Shown here: positions 1-5,153 of the stretch, one piece after another
Numbering within the stretch: position 1 is the stretch's first letter
How the letters are laid out: each line of letters starts with the position of its first letter
Assembly: GCA_958431945.1 (NCBI GenBank)
Contig: CAUASQ010000114.1
Coordinates: 1-5,153 of the forward strand
Reading direction: 5' to 3'
Length of the DNA stretch: 5,153 bases
Source of the DNA: an uncultured Collinsella sp.
GTDB lineage: Bacteria; Actinomycetota; Coriobacteriia; Coriobacteriales; Coriobacteriaceae
Translations under genes and position numbers: made by a program
Notes under the pieces: generated by a model
What the model saw: only the letters and a program-made list of their open reading frames with translations
Database searches by the model: none
What the model was told of the DNA's origin: nothing

Positions 1-25
1 TTTCCAGAAAAACCTCGTCTGCCTG

Positions 26-41
26 CACAACTCCACAACTC
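26..41. repeat. Two tandem copies of an 8-bp unit (CACAACTC)
   Basis: The unit CACAACTC occurs twice in immediate succession in the non-coding left edge, about 110 bp beyond the xdhC stop. No gene is supported in bases 1-68. The stretch is otherwise unremarkable, apart from the A5 run at 61-65, which is a T-run on the minus strand. The tandem pair could be chance, or the edge of a larger repeat cut off by the window. Confidence 0.35.
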
Positions 42-60
42 CCCCGCACAAATGGGTCCC

Positions 61-133
61 AAAAAGCTGTTGCGGTGAAATAGGGACTGTTGGGCGACCT
101 AACAGGCTTAAACAGTCCGTATTTCACCGCAAC
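61..133 (-). terminator. Possible rho-independent terminator for yqeB-xdhC, formed by repeat copy 1
   Basis: Read on the minus strand, the long hairpin of repeat copy 1 is followed after three bases (AGC) by five T residues (complement of A61-65). It sits 18 nt past the xdhC stop, the usual place for an intrinsic terminator. The stem (23 bp, one mismatch) is much longer than typical, and the U-tract is short and slightly displaced. Terminator function is therefore inferred and may be incidental to the repeat. Confidence 0.4.
69..133. repeat. Near-palindromic 65-bp repeat element, copy 1
   Basis: Arms 69-91 and 111-133 are inverted complements over 23 bp with one mismatch (G83 against G119). 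A roughly 19-nt centre contains a small CCT-AAC-AGG hairpin. The outer arm begins GTTGCGGTGAAATA. The same 65-bp element recurs at 2854-2918 in the same orientation with 57 of 65 bases identical. Most differences lie in the centre, so the arms are the conserved part. It starts 18 nt beyond the xdhC stop codon. The shared sequence, rather than just shared shape, points to a dispersed REP- or MITE-like palindromic element and not merely a local terminator. No transposase is present. Confidence 0.85.
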
Positions 134-151
134 TTATTGGTGGGGATGCGA

Positions 152-1195
152 TTAGCGCTTGCGGGGGACGAGTTTGGTGCGGCGCAGGTAGATCATCTCG
201 GCGGCGATGGAGATGGCGATCTCCTCGGGGTCCTCGGCCTCGATGGCAACGCCGATCGGAAGGTGCAGCTCGTCGATCTGGTCCTGCGTAAAGCCTTCCT
301 GCTCCAGGCGGGCGCGCACAAAGGCCGTCTTGCGGCGCGAACCCAGACAGCCCAGGTAGGCAGGCTTGGCACGCATGGCCTGAATCACCACGTCGATATC
401 GGACTTGTGCCCCGCCGTGGCGACGACCACCAGATCGCGCGGGCCGATGGGGCACTGCTTGCTCAGGTTCTTGTAGTCGACCAGACGACGGTCGTAGACA
501 CCGGGCACCCAATCGGGGGTCAGCGTGCCGGGGCGGTCGTCGCACGCCACGACGGCAAAGCCCGCCGCCGTGAGCACCCGCGCCGTCGCGGCGCCCACGT
601 GGCCGCAGCCAAAGATATAGGTCAGCCCCTCGGGGCAGAGCGTCTCGATGTGCGCGGGAGGAATCTCGGAGGCGGCATTGGTGTAGGTGACCTTACTCCC
701 CTCTTCCGTCAGCGAAAGCCCGGGGCAACCCACAATGGTGCGGCGCGACTCCTCGCCATGGTATTCGGCAGCGTCGCTTTCGAGCGCGCTTGCGATAAAC
801 GGCTCAAAGTCGATGACGAAGTCGCCGATGCGCCGATAGACCAAGACGTCGGCAACCGACTGGAGCAACGGTACCTTGGTCGCGTCCAGGTGCAGATAGC
901 ACAGGCAGATGGCTCCGCCGCAGATCATGCCGGTATCGGAGTTCTCGCCGCCCATGGTGTAGCGGACTAGACGCGATTGCCCCGCGGCCAGCAGCTCTCG
1001 CGCCTCGTCCAGCGCAAAGAGCTCGATCTTGCCGCCGCCGATGGTGCCCGCCTGGCTACCGTCGGCAAAGACGACCATCCAGGCGCCCACGCCGCGCGGC
1101 GACGACCCCGCCGTGCCGGCAACTACCACCAGCTCGCACGTCTTACCAGCCTTCAGAGCGCCAAGCGCAGCATTCACCACATCGAGCTTTTCCAT
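152..1195 (-). CDS. xdhC: XdhC/CoxI-family molybdenum hydroxylase maturation factor
   Basis: Encodes a 347-residue protein of the XdhC family, soluble cytoplasmic chaperones that bind molybdenum cofactor, promote its sulfuration and insert it into xanthine dehydrogenase-type hydroxylases. The N-terminal XdhC/CoxI domain shows GTAGSSPR (27-34), TIGGGKIE (51-58) and GMICGG (89-94, with Cys92). The C-terminal Rossmann domain begins at IFGCGHVG (194-201), a GxGxxG motif, followed by LGSRRK (284-289) and the family-typical segment LPIGVAIEAEDPEEIAISIA (312-331). Length is normal for a two-domain XdhC. The ATG at 1193-1195 lies 9 nt after the yqeB stop, with a modest AGGA site inside the last yqeB codons, so translation is probably coupled to yqeB. 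Pairing with yqeB suggests its client is a selenium-dependent hydroxylase. That client is not in the window. Confidence 0.93.
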   Translation of the reverse strand: MEKLDVVNAALGALKAGKTCELVVVAGTAGSSPRGVGAWMVVFADGSQAGTIGGGKIELFALDEARELLAAGQSRLVRYTMGGENSDTGMICGGAICLCYLHLDATKVPLLQSVADVLVYRRIGDFVIDFEPFIASALESDAAEYHGEESRRTIVGCPGLSLTEEGSKVTYTNAASEIPPAHIETLCPEGLTYIFGCGHVGAATARVLTAAGFAVVACDDRPGTLTPDWVPGVYDRRLVDYKNLSKQCPIGPRDLVVVATAGHKSDIDVVIQAMRAKPAYLGCLGSRRKTAFVRARLEQEGFTQDQIDELHLPIGVAIEAEDPEEIAISIAAEMIYLRRTKLVPRKR

Positions 1196-1204
1196 TGCAA
1201 TTTC

Positions 1205-1999
1205 CTATCCCTGAAATACACCGGTGAGCATAGCGAGTGCCTCGAGCACACCGCCGCCGACCGACGTCGCCTTGTCCGAAATGTAGTTGATATAGCTGGC
1301 ATCGCCGCGCGGATCGACATCGGCGCATTTAAAGCCCTCAGTCACCTGCACGCCGTTCGCCAAAAGCCCGCGCAGACAGCCGTCAATCTGCGTGACCATG
1401 GGAGTATCGCCCGCATACCCGATCACATCGCCAGCACTCACGATGTCGCCGATCGCGCGGTCGGACCTAAACACGCCGGCGGCGGGGCTGTGGATAACGC
1501 GCTCCCTGCCATAGCCAGCGATAATGCCCGGCACGCCCGTGTTGGGCTGGGGCGAACCTTGGGTAATGACACGGCCCAAAAAATGCCCACGCATAGTCTC
1601 GACCACGGCATCGCAATCGACCGGCGCGGTAAAGCCCGGCCCCACGGCGATGACGGCAGGCGCCATGTCGCGCGTGGTGCCCAGGTTGCGCTTGGCTAAA
1701 ATCGCGTCGACCACAGCCGCGGGCTTCAGTTCGTCGAGCATCTGCGCCTGGGGGTCCACCACGACGGCGACGTCTCCGGCCTCGGTAATTGCAAGCGCCT
1801 CTGCCGGCGTCTGCGCCAAGCGAGCGCGAATGCCCTCGACCTGGACCTCGCCCAGGCGAATGGCCTCGCAAAAACTGATTGTGCGACGGATGCACGTGGG
1901 AACCGCGATATCGGCCATGACAACCGACACGCCGGCGCGCACCAAACGGGCAGCGACACCCGTGGCGATATCACCGGCGCCGCGAACATAAACGAGCAT
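1205..1999 (-). CDS. yqeB: Selenium-dependent molybdenum hydroxylase system protein YqeB (EF2563 family)
   Basis: Encodes a 264-residue protein recognised as YqeB, a marker gene of genomes with labile-selenium molybdenum hydroxylases. Its biochemical step is not established. Visible landmarks are a Rossmann-like N-terminus RGAGDIATGVA (6-16), TCIRRT (35-40), GRVITQGSPQPNTGVPG (142-158), DTPMVTQIDGCLRGLL (198-213), GFKCADVDPRG (222-231) and a C-terminal SDKATSVGGGVLEA (241-254). The conserved HSPAAGVF region (170-177) resembles a biotinyl/lipoyl-like barrel turn, which is a weak impression only. The ATG at 1997-1999 is supported by AGGGAGG 10 nt upstream. It is first in a two-gene unit with xdhC and diverges from yqeC across a 102-bp gap, so both halves are probably co-regulated. 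Family assignment is firm; molecular function is unknown. Confidence 0.92.
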   Translation of the reverse strand: MLVYVRGAGDIATGVAARLVRAGVSVVMADIAVPTCIRRTISFCEAIRLGEVQVEGIRARLAQTPAEALAITEAGDVAVVVDPQAQMLDELKPAAVVDAILAKRNLGTTRDMAPAVIAVGPGFTAPVDCDAVVETMRGHFLGRVITQGSPQPNTGVPGIIAGYGRERVIHSPAAGVFRSDRAIGDIVSAGDVIGYAGDTPMVTQIDGCLRGLLANGVQVTEGFKCADVDPRGDASYINYISDKATSVGGGVLEALAMLTGVFQG

Positions 2000-2009
2000 T
2001 CCCGGGGCA

Positions 2010-2016
2010 CCTCCCT
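2010..2016 (-). promoter_or_regulatory. Ribosome binding site of yqeB
   Basis: On the minus strand the sequence AGGGAGG stands 10 nt before the yqeB ATG. It is a strong anti-16S match and fixes the start. The spacing is slightly long but acceptable. Confidence 0.7.
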
Positions 2017-2040
2017 GTGCTACGGTTTGAGCAGAGCAAA

Positions 2041-2055
2041 AGCGGTTCGACCGCT
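2041..2055. promoter_or_regulatory. 15-bp palindrome, candidate operator (AGCGGT-TCG-ACCGCT)
   Basis: A perfect inverted repeat of 6-bp arms around TCG lies in the yqeB/yqeC divergent gap, downstream of the predicted yqeB -10 box. Its position and symmetry suit a dimeric repressor site, or a hairpin in the yqeB leader. No regulator gene is in the window, so the ligand and protein are unknown. Confidence 0.4.
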
Positions 2056-2062
2056 ACTCTGA

Positions 2063-2078
2063 TGATTATTTATTATCA
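2063..2078. promoter_or_regulatory. Imperfect AT-rich palindrome, candidate regulator site
   Basis: The 16-bp sequence TGATTATTTATTATCA has TGAT/ATCA ends and matches its own reverse complement at 12 of 16 positions. It overlaps possible -10 elements in the divergent promoter region. The spacing between half-sites (8 bp) does not fit a CRP/FNR TTGAT-N4-ATCAA site, so it is not assigned to a known family. It may simply be AT-rich promoter DNA. Confidence 0.25.
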
Positions 2079-2101
2079 CAGTATTATACGGCGGTGAACA
2101 G

Positions 2102-2836
2102 ATGGAAACGGTTAGCGGCAATCTTGCCTCGGCGCTCAGGATCGAGCCGGGCATTACCGCGATTATCGGCAGCGGCGGCAAGTCGACCTTGCTAAAGACG
2201 CTGGGTCTTGAGCTTATGCGCGCTGGCGGCCGCGCGCTCCTCTGCACCACCACGCATATGTTCCCCGTCGCCGGCGTGCCGTGGGACGGGTCGAGCCGTC
2301 GCCTGGACGCCGCGCCTTGGAAGCCGGGCGCCTCGCATGTCCCCGGTTGCACCTGCGAGGCATGCGCGGGCATGAGCCGCGGAAGTATCTGCCAGGCGGG
2401 TGTTTTGGACCCGGAGACGGGCAAACTCTCCTCCCCTGCCGAGCCGCTCGACCAGCTGGCGCAGCGCTTTGACTGCGTCCTGGCCGAGGCGGACGGCAGC
2501 AAGCGGCTCCCGCTCAAGGCCCACGCCGCCTGGGAGCCGGTGATTCCCTCTGGCACGGCCAACATCGTCTGGATCGTCGGCGCCTCAGGGCTCGGCAAGC
2601 CCATCAACGAAGCCGTCCACCGCCCCGAGCTCTTTTGCGAGCGTTGCGGCTGCGAGCCCACCGACACTGCCACCCCAGAGCGCGTCGCCATGGTGCTCAA
2701 TGCCGAGCTGCAGATGCTGAACCTCAACAATGCCCGCATCATGCTCAACCAAGTCGACACGCTCAGCGACCCCACAATGGCCGACCGCTTCGAGGCAGCT
2801 CTCGACCGTCCCGTCGTCGCCAGCAGCCTCAAATAG
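2102..2836 (+). CDS. yqeC: Selenium cofactor biosynthesis protein YqeC, with extra cysteine clusters
   Basis: Encodes a 244-residue YqeC, a P-loop-like protein that co-occurs with YqeB in SDMH systems. It is thought to act in making or inserting the labile selenium cofactor, but its reaction is undefined. A nucleotide-binding loop GSGGKST spans residues 23-29, followed by TTTHM (49-53) and the family signature EADGSKRLPLK (129-139). Length is typical. Unusual are two cysteine groups: C83, C85, C88 and C97, then C179, C182 and C184, which look able to bind a metal or Fe-S centre. The ATG at 2102 has only a weak GGTGA site 4 nt upstream, and the leader appears short. It is transcribed alone, divergent from yqeB and convergent with the hydantoinase. 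In E. coli, yqeC follows yqeB on the same strand. Confidence 0.9.
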   Translation: METVSGNLASALRIEPGITAIIGSGGKSTLLKTLGLELMRAGGRALLCTTTHMFPVAGVPWDGSSRRLDAAPWKPGASHVPGCTCEACAGMSRGSICQAGVLDPETGKLSSPAEPLDQLAQRFDCVLAEADGSKRLPLKAHAAWEPVIPSGTANIVWIVGASGLGKPINEAVHRPELFCERCGCEPTDTATPERVAMVLNAELQMLNLNNARIMLNQVDTLSDPTMADRFEAALDRPVVASSLK

Positions 2837-2851
2837 CCGGCCCCATCTCGT

Positions 2852-2920
2852 CAGTTGCGGTGAAATACGGACTGTTTGGCCGCCTAACGGCCGCAAACAG
2901 TCCGTATTTCACCGCAACTG
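2852..2920. repeat. Near-palindromic repeat element, copy 2, in a convergent intergenic gap
   Basis: The arms 2852-2877 and 2895-2920 are perfectly complementary over 26 bp. The centre forms its own GGCCG-CCTAA-CGGCC hairpin (2878-2892), so almost the whole element can fold. The core 2854-2918 aligns without gaps to copy 1 at 69-133 (57 of 65 identical). It starts 15 nt after the yqeC stop and ends 25 nt before the hydantoinase stop on the other strand. Neither side has a T-run, so it is not a canonical intrinsic terminator, although such a hairpin could shield or pause the ends of both convergent transcripts. Confidence 0.88.
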
Positions 2921-2945
2921 CGGAGGGGACACGGCATCTTTGCTG

Positions 2946-4313
2946 CTAGCGGGGGACGTAGCGACCGGGCTGGGCTCCGGTGGGCTCGCCATCGCGCGCC
3001 ACCAGCACGCCGTTCACAAACACGGCCCTGGCGCGACCATGTGCCTCAAAACCCTCGAGCGGCGTGTAGTCCACGGCCTGATGCTGCGCCGCGGCACTGA
3101 TCGTCCAGCGCGCCTTGGGATCCCACACGCACACGTCGGCATCGGAGCCCTCGGCAAGACAACCCTTGCGCGGATACATGCCAAAGACGCGCGCCGGGTT
3201 CTCACTCATCAAGCGGCACAGATCCTCGGGTCCCAGCTGTCCCTCAAAGCTCGTGGCAATCGCGACGGGACGATGCTCCACGCCGGGCCCGCCGTTAGGA
3301 ATCGCGCGGAAATCGTCGCGCCCGCGGTCCTTTTGCCCGTGCAGGTTAAAGCTGCAATGATCGGTCGCAATAGTATCGATCTCGCCGGCCACAAGCGCCT
3401 CGCGCAGGGCTGCACGGTCGCCGGCATGACGCAGCGGCGGGCTCATCACATACTTGGCGCCCGCAAAGCCGTCCTCGCCCTGCTCCAGGTAGCAAGTATC
3501 GTCGAGCATCAGATACTGAGGGCAGGTTTCGACATAGATGTTCTTCTGCCCGCGCGCCTTGGCAGCGCGAATGGCCTCGAGCCCCAGCTTGGTCGAAAGG
3601 TGCACCACGTTGACCGGGGCGTCGCCGGCCAAGTGTGCCAGATACAGCAGGCGGCTCACGGCCTCGGCCTCACACACGTCCGGACGGCTGAGCGCATGGC
3701 CCTCAGGCCCGTGGATACCCCGCTCAAACACGCGCTTCTGCAGCGCGTTGACCAACGTGCCGTTCTCGCAATGCACGCACAGTATGCCGCCAATACGCTT
3801 GAGCTCCTCCAACACCTCGAGCGTCTCGGCATCGTCCAAGCGCAGGTGGTCATAGGCAAAGTAGGTCTTAAACGACGACACGCCCGCCTCGCACATGGCC
3901 GAAAGATCGGCGCGGTTGCGCTCATTCCACTCGGCGAGTGCCATATGAAAGGCGTAGTTGGCCGTGCAGGTGCCGTCAGCGCGGCGATGCCACTCGGCCA
4001 AGGCATCGGGCATGGTCACGCCGCGATCGGCCGTCGCGTAGTCGACGATGGTCGTGGTGCCGCCGCAGGCAGCCGCACGCGTGCCGGTCTCAAAGCTATC
4101 GGCCGTCCAGTCCATGCCGGTCCAGCACTGCATGTGCGTGTGCCCATCGATAAAGCCGGGAAACACCCAGCAGTCCGCGGCATCTTCGACGGTATCGCCC
4201 TCGGCCGGCTCAATCGCCGCGGCGATCCGCACGATCTTATCGCCATCCATGGCAAGATCGGCGCGGCGAAGCCCCTGGGGCGTCACGAGCGCGCCGTTTT
4301 TGATGATGACCAT
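2946..4313 (-). CDS. hyuA: D-hydantoinase / dihydropyrimidinase family cyclic amidohydrolase
   Basis: Encodes a 455-residue amidohydrolase that hydrolytically opens hydantoin- or dihydropyrimidine-type rings. It resembles E. coli HyuA (D-phenylhydantoinase), whose gene lies in the same SDMH neighbourhood. The binuclear metal site is complete: H58 and H60 (GHTH), carbamylatable K149 (SSFKTYFAYD), H181 (VHCENG), H238 (NVVHLS) and D318 (IATDHCSFN). Substrate-side residues Y154, S291 (MSPPLR) and N340 (AIPNGGPGVE) are also present. The protein is full length and predicted cytoplasmic. The ATG at 4311-4313 follows the mocA stop by 8 nt, with AAGGAG overlapping that stop, so the two are co-transcribed and likely coupled. 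The true substrate is unknown; a purine-breakdown ureide or hydantoin is plausible. Assignment to HyuA rather than a pyrimidine-pathway dihydropyrimidinase rests on context. Confidence 0.88.
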   Translation of the reverse strand: MVIIKNGALVTPQGLRRADLAMDGDKIVRIAAAIEPAEGDTVEDAADCWVFPGFIDGHTHMQCWTGMDWTADSFETGTRAAACGGTTTIVDYATADRGVTMPDALAEWHRRADGTCTANYAFHMALAEWNERNRADLSAMCEAGVSSFKTYFAYDHLRLDDAETLEVLEELKRIGGILCVHCENGTLVNALQKRVFERGIHGPEGHALSRPDVCEAEAVSRLLYLAHLAGDAPVNVVHLSTKLGLEAIRAAKARGQKNIYVETCPQYLMLDDTCYLEQGEDGFAGAKYVMSPPLRHAGDRAALREALVAGEIDTIATDHCSFNLHGQKDRGRDDFRAIPNGGPGVEHRPVAIATSFEGQLGPEDLCRLMSENPARVFGMYPRKGCLAEGSDADVCVWDPKARWTISAAAQHQAVDYTPLEGFEAHGRARAVFVNGVLVARDGEPTGAQPGRYVPR

Positions 4314-4317
4314 GTTG

Positions 4318-4323
4318 CTCCTT
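4318..4323 (-). promoter_or_regulatory. Ribosome binding site of the hydantoinase, overlapping the mocA stop
   Basis: On the minus strand the sequence TAAGGAG contains both the mocA TAA stop and the AAGGAG site, 4 nt before the hydantoinase ATG. This arrangement favours translational coupling and confirms the chosen start. Confidence 0.7.
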
Positions 4324-4936
4324 ATTGATTCATACAGTTGGCCACGCGATCAAAATACGAGCAGGCCGCGATATGCTCCGTTATGCGTCGCTGTCCCTTG
4401 GCGGTATCGACATCCCACAGCTCATAGGCGCGCGCTTCGACCAGCACCACGTCGGTACGGTCCTTGAGAATCGAGCCCCCGCCGTCCTTGCCCTCAAGAC
4501 GTATGAGTGCATCGAACAGTTCCGCCGGAAAGAGCACCGGGCTCGAAGGCTCACCGTTGCACGCAAGACGCACCGGATGTTTGCGGCCACGCTCGTCAAA
4601 TGCACGAACCATAGCCTCAAAAGAATCCGAACTCACGAGCGGCTGGTCGCCCGGCAAAAAGAGGCAACCTTTCCAGTTGCGTTCGACTCCCCACGAAAGG
4701 CCCGCACGGACGCTTTCGCTGCGCAGCTCGCCATCGTGCAGCACGCACGGGCAATGCTTGTCCTCGCAAATCTGAGCGACCCCGGGCCAACGCGTCGAAA
4801 CCACAACGTCAAAGCCCCGGGGAACCGAATCGATAGTCCAGGCAATCAGCGGCTCGCCATAGATATCGGCAAGCATCTTGTTGGAGCCAAACCGCTTGCC
4901 CTCGCCCGAGGCCATAATGACGCATCCAAGTTTCAT
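4322..4936 (-). CDS. mocA: MocA-like molybdenum cofactor cytidylyltransferase (YgfJ family)
   Basis: Encodes a 204-residue MobA/MocA-type nucleotidyltransferase, expected to transfer CMP from CTP to Mo-molybdopterin, giving the dinucleotide cofactor used by xanthine dehydrogenase-family hydroxylases. The N-terminal nucleotide-binding signature is MASGEGKRFGSNKML (8-22, with K14, R15 and K20). GDQPL (96-100) supplies the metal-binding Asp97, SSPVLFP (131-137) is the downstream family motif, and DVDT (175-178) is the second acidic motif. The ATG at 4934-4936 is chosen because GGGGAGG lies 7 nt upstream and the protein then begins directly at the first beta strand. A longer frame opening at 4990 adds 18 residues that cross this binding site and is unlikely. 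It is first of a mocA-hydantoinase pair. CTP specificity, rather than GTP, is inferred from context. Confidence 0.87.
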   Translation of the reverse strand: MKLGCVIMASGEGKRFGSNKMLADIYGEPLIAWTIDSVPRGFDVVVSTRWPGVAQICEDKHCPCVLHDGELRSESVRAGLSWGVERNWKGCLFLPGDQPLVSSDSFEAMVRAFDERGRKHPVRLACNGEPSSPVLFPAELFDALIRLEGKDGGGSILKDRTDVVLVEARAYELWDVDTAKGQRRITEHIAACSYFDRVANCMNQ

Positions 4937-4943
4937 GGTGATA

Positions 4944-4950
4944 CCTCCCC
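4944..4950 (-). promoter_or_regulatory. Ribosome binding site deciding the mocA start
   Basis: The minus-strand sequence GGGGAGG is 7 nt before the ATG at 4936. It would be buried inside the coding region if the in-frame ATG at 4990 were used, so it argues for the shorter protein. No confident -35/-10 pair is visible between here and the terminator at 5024. Confidence 0.75.
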
Positions 4951-5023
4951 TGAAACCATCGTACCCATAACTCGCGCCGCGGGCATCCACATCGAAAGCG
5001 CTTATCCCGCACGCCCGCGATGC

Positions 5024-5063
5024 AAAAAAGAGGCACCCCGCCGGTTGGCAGAGCGCCCCCTTT
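5024..5063 (-). terminator. Rho-independent terminator of the upstream minus-strand gene
   Basis: On the minus strand, arms 5063-5047 and 5042-5026 form a 17-bp stem around an AACC loop and run into a T6 tract (complement of A5024-5029), with four of the T residues closing the stem. Five of the 17 pairs are G-U, so the hairpin folds well only in minus-strand RNA, which fixes its direction. It begins 23 nt after the stop at 5087 and separates that gene from mocA, implying that mocA has its own promoter within about 85 nt. Confidence 0.85.
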
Positions 5064-5086
5064 ACATGGCTTACCTCAACCCGGCT

Positions 5087-5153
5087 TTAGGCCTGGAGCC
5101 AACGGGCGGTGTTGCGCTCGTCGAGGGCCTTGAGGGTAGCGGCGGGATCGGCA
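5087..5153 (-). CDS. C-terminal end of an unidentified protein (partial)
   Basis: A minus-strand reading frame enters from the right edge and ends at TAA (5087-5089). The visible 21 residues end ALDERNTARWLQA. Support comes from codons that are nearly all G/C at the third position, like the neighbouring genes, and from the strong terminator 23 nt downstream in the same direction. The fragment is too short to assign a family, and I do not recognise it. It may or may not belong to the molybdenum/selenium cluster. Confidence 0.6.
   Translation of the reverse strand, partial: ADPAATLKALDERNTARWLQA

Larger units (their letters stand above)
2040..2101. promoter_or_regulatory. Divergent promoter region between yqeB and yqeC
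   Basis: This is an AT-rich island in otherwise GC-rich DNA between two genes transcribed away from each other. On the minus strand 2083-2088 reads TATAAT, an exact -10 consensus, which would give yqeB-xdhC a leader of about 75 nt. On the plus strand TATTAT occurs at 2082-2087 and 2071-2076 as possible -10 boxes for yqeC. No convincing TTGACA box accompanies any of them. The two polarities overlap in the symmetric GTATTATAC, so divergent promoters may share or compete for the same site. The assignment of each box is inferred. Confidence 0.5.

Noticed and set aside
137..1699. Long plus-strand frames opposite xdhC and yqeB
   Set aside because: Arg/Ala/His-rich translations without family features, lying antisense to well-supported genes; these are shadow frames caused by base composition.
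2063..2078. FNR/CRP-type operator
   Set aside because: The TGAT and ATCA half-sites are 8 bp apart rather than 4, and the flanking TT/AA bases of the FNR consensus are missing.
2020..2832. A 270-codon minus-strand frame opposite yqeC
   Set aside because: Serine/alanine-rich translation without motifs, antisense to the P-loop and EADGSK-bearing yqeC frame, and it runs through the divergent promoter region.
2102..2836. Selenocysteine (in-frame TGA) in the selenium-related genes
   Set aside because: All five frames are full length with normal stops. In this system selenium is a labile cofactor, so selenocysteine is not expected here.
1..2920. A composite transposon or insertion sequence bounded by the two repeats
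   Set aside because: No transposase, target-site duplication or IS-like ends are visible; the genes between the repeats are ordinary metabolic genes with matching codon use.
2730..4328. A 532-codon plus-strand open frame covering the whole hydantoinase
   Set aside because: It starts inside yqeC, runs through the palindromic repeat, and is antisense to a gene with every catalytic motif intact. Long antisense frames are expected in GC-rich DNA, and it has no recognisable motif or ribosome binding site.
4937..4990. An 18-residue N-terminal extension of MocA
   Set aside because: The extension would place the GGGGAGG ribosome binding site inside the coding region, and family members begin at the nucleotide-binding strand encoded from 4936.

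Overview
The window is a GC-rich bacterial segment with short intergenic gaps and strong Gram-positive-type ribosome binding sites (GGGGAGG, AGGGAGG). Gene content and base composition suggest a gut-type anaerobe, most likely a coriobacterial actinobacterium such as Collinsella or Olsenella. That placement is inference: no rRNA or other taxonomic marker is present.

All five complete genes belong to one theme, the maturation of selenium-dependent molybdenum hydroxylases (SDMH, the xanthine dehydrogenase/purine hydroxylase type with a labile, non-selenocysteine selenium) together with a linked hydantoinase. From left to right they are: an XdhC-family Moco insertion/sulfuration factor (minus), yqeB (minus, 9 nt upstream of xdhC in the same transcription unit), a 102-bp divergent promoter region with several palindromes, yqeC (plus), a D-hydantoinase/dihydropyrimidinase (minus, convergent with yqeC), and a MocA-like molybdopterin cytidylyltransferase (minus, 8 nt upstream of the hydantoinase). 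At the right edge a strong minus-strand intrinsic terminator separates mocA from an upstream minus-strand gene of which only the last 21 codons are present.

The families match the E. coli hyuA-yqeA-yqeB-yqeC-mocA(ygfJ) neighbourhood, but the order and strands are rearranged. The carbamate kinase (yqeA), the hydroxylase catalytic subunits, and selD are not in this window. The expected logic is that MocA makes the cytosine-dinucleotide form of Moco, XdhC delivers and activates it, YqeB and YqeC carry out undefined steps of selenium-cofactor maturation, and the hydantoinase opens a cyclic amide or ureide, possibly in purine catabolism.

Two 65-bp near-palindromic repeats (57 of 65 bases identical) lie just downstream of xdhC and in the yqeC/hydantoinase convergent gap. 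They bracket exactly the xdhC-yqeB-yqeC block and are the main structure not explained by the genes.
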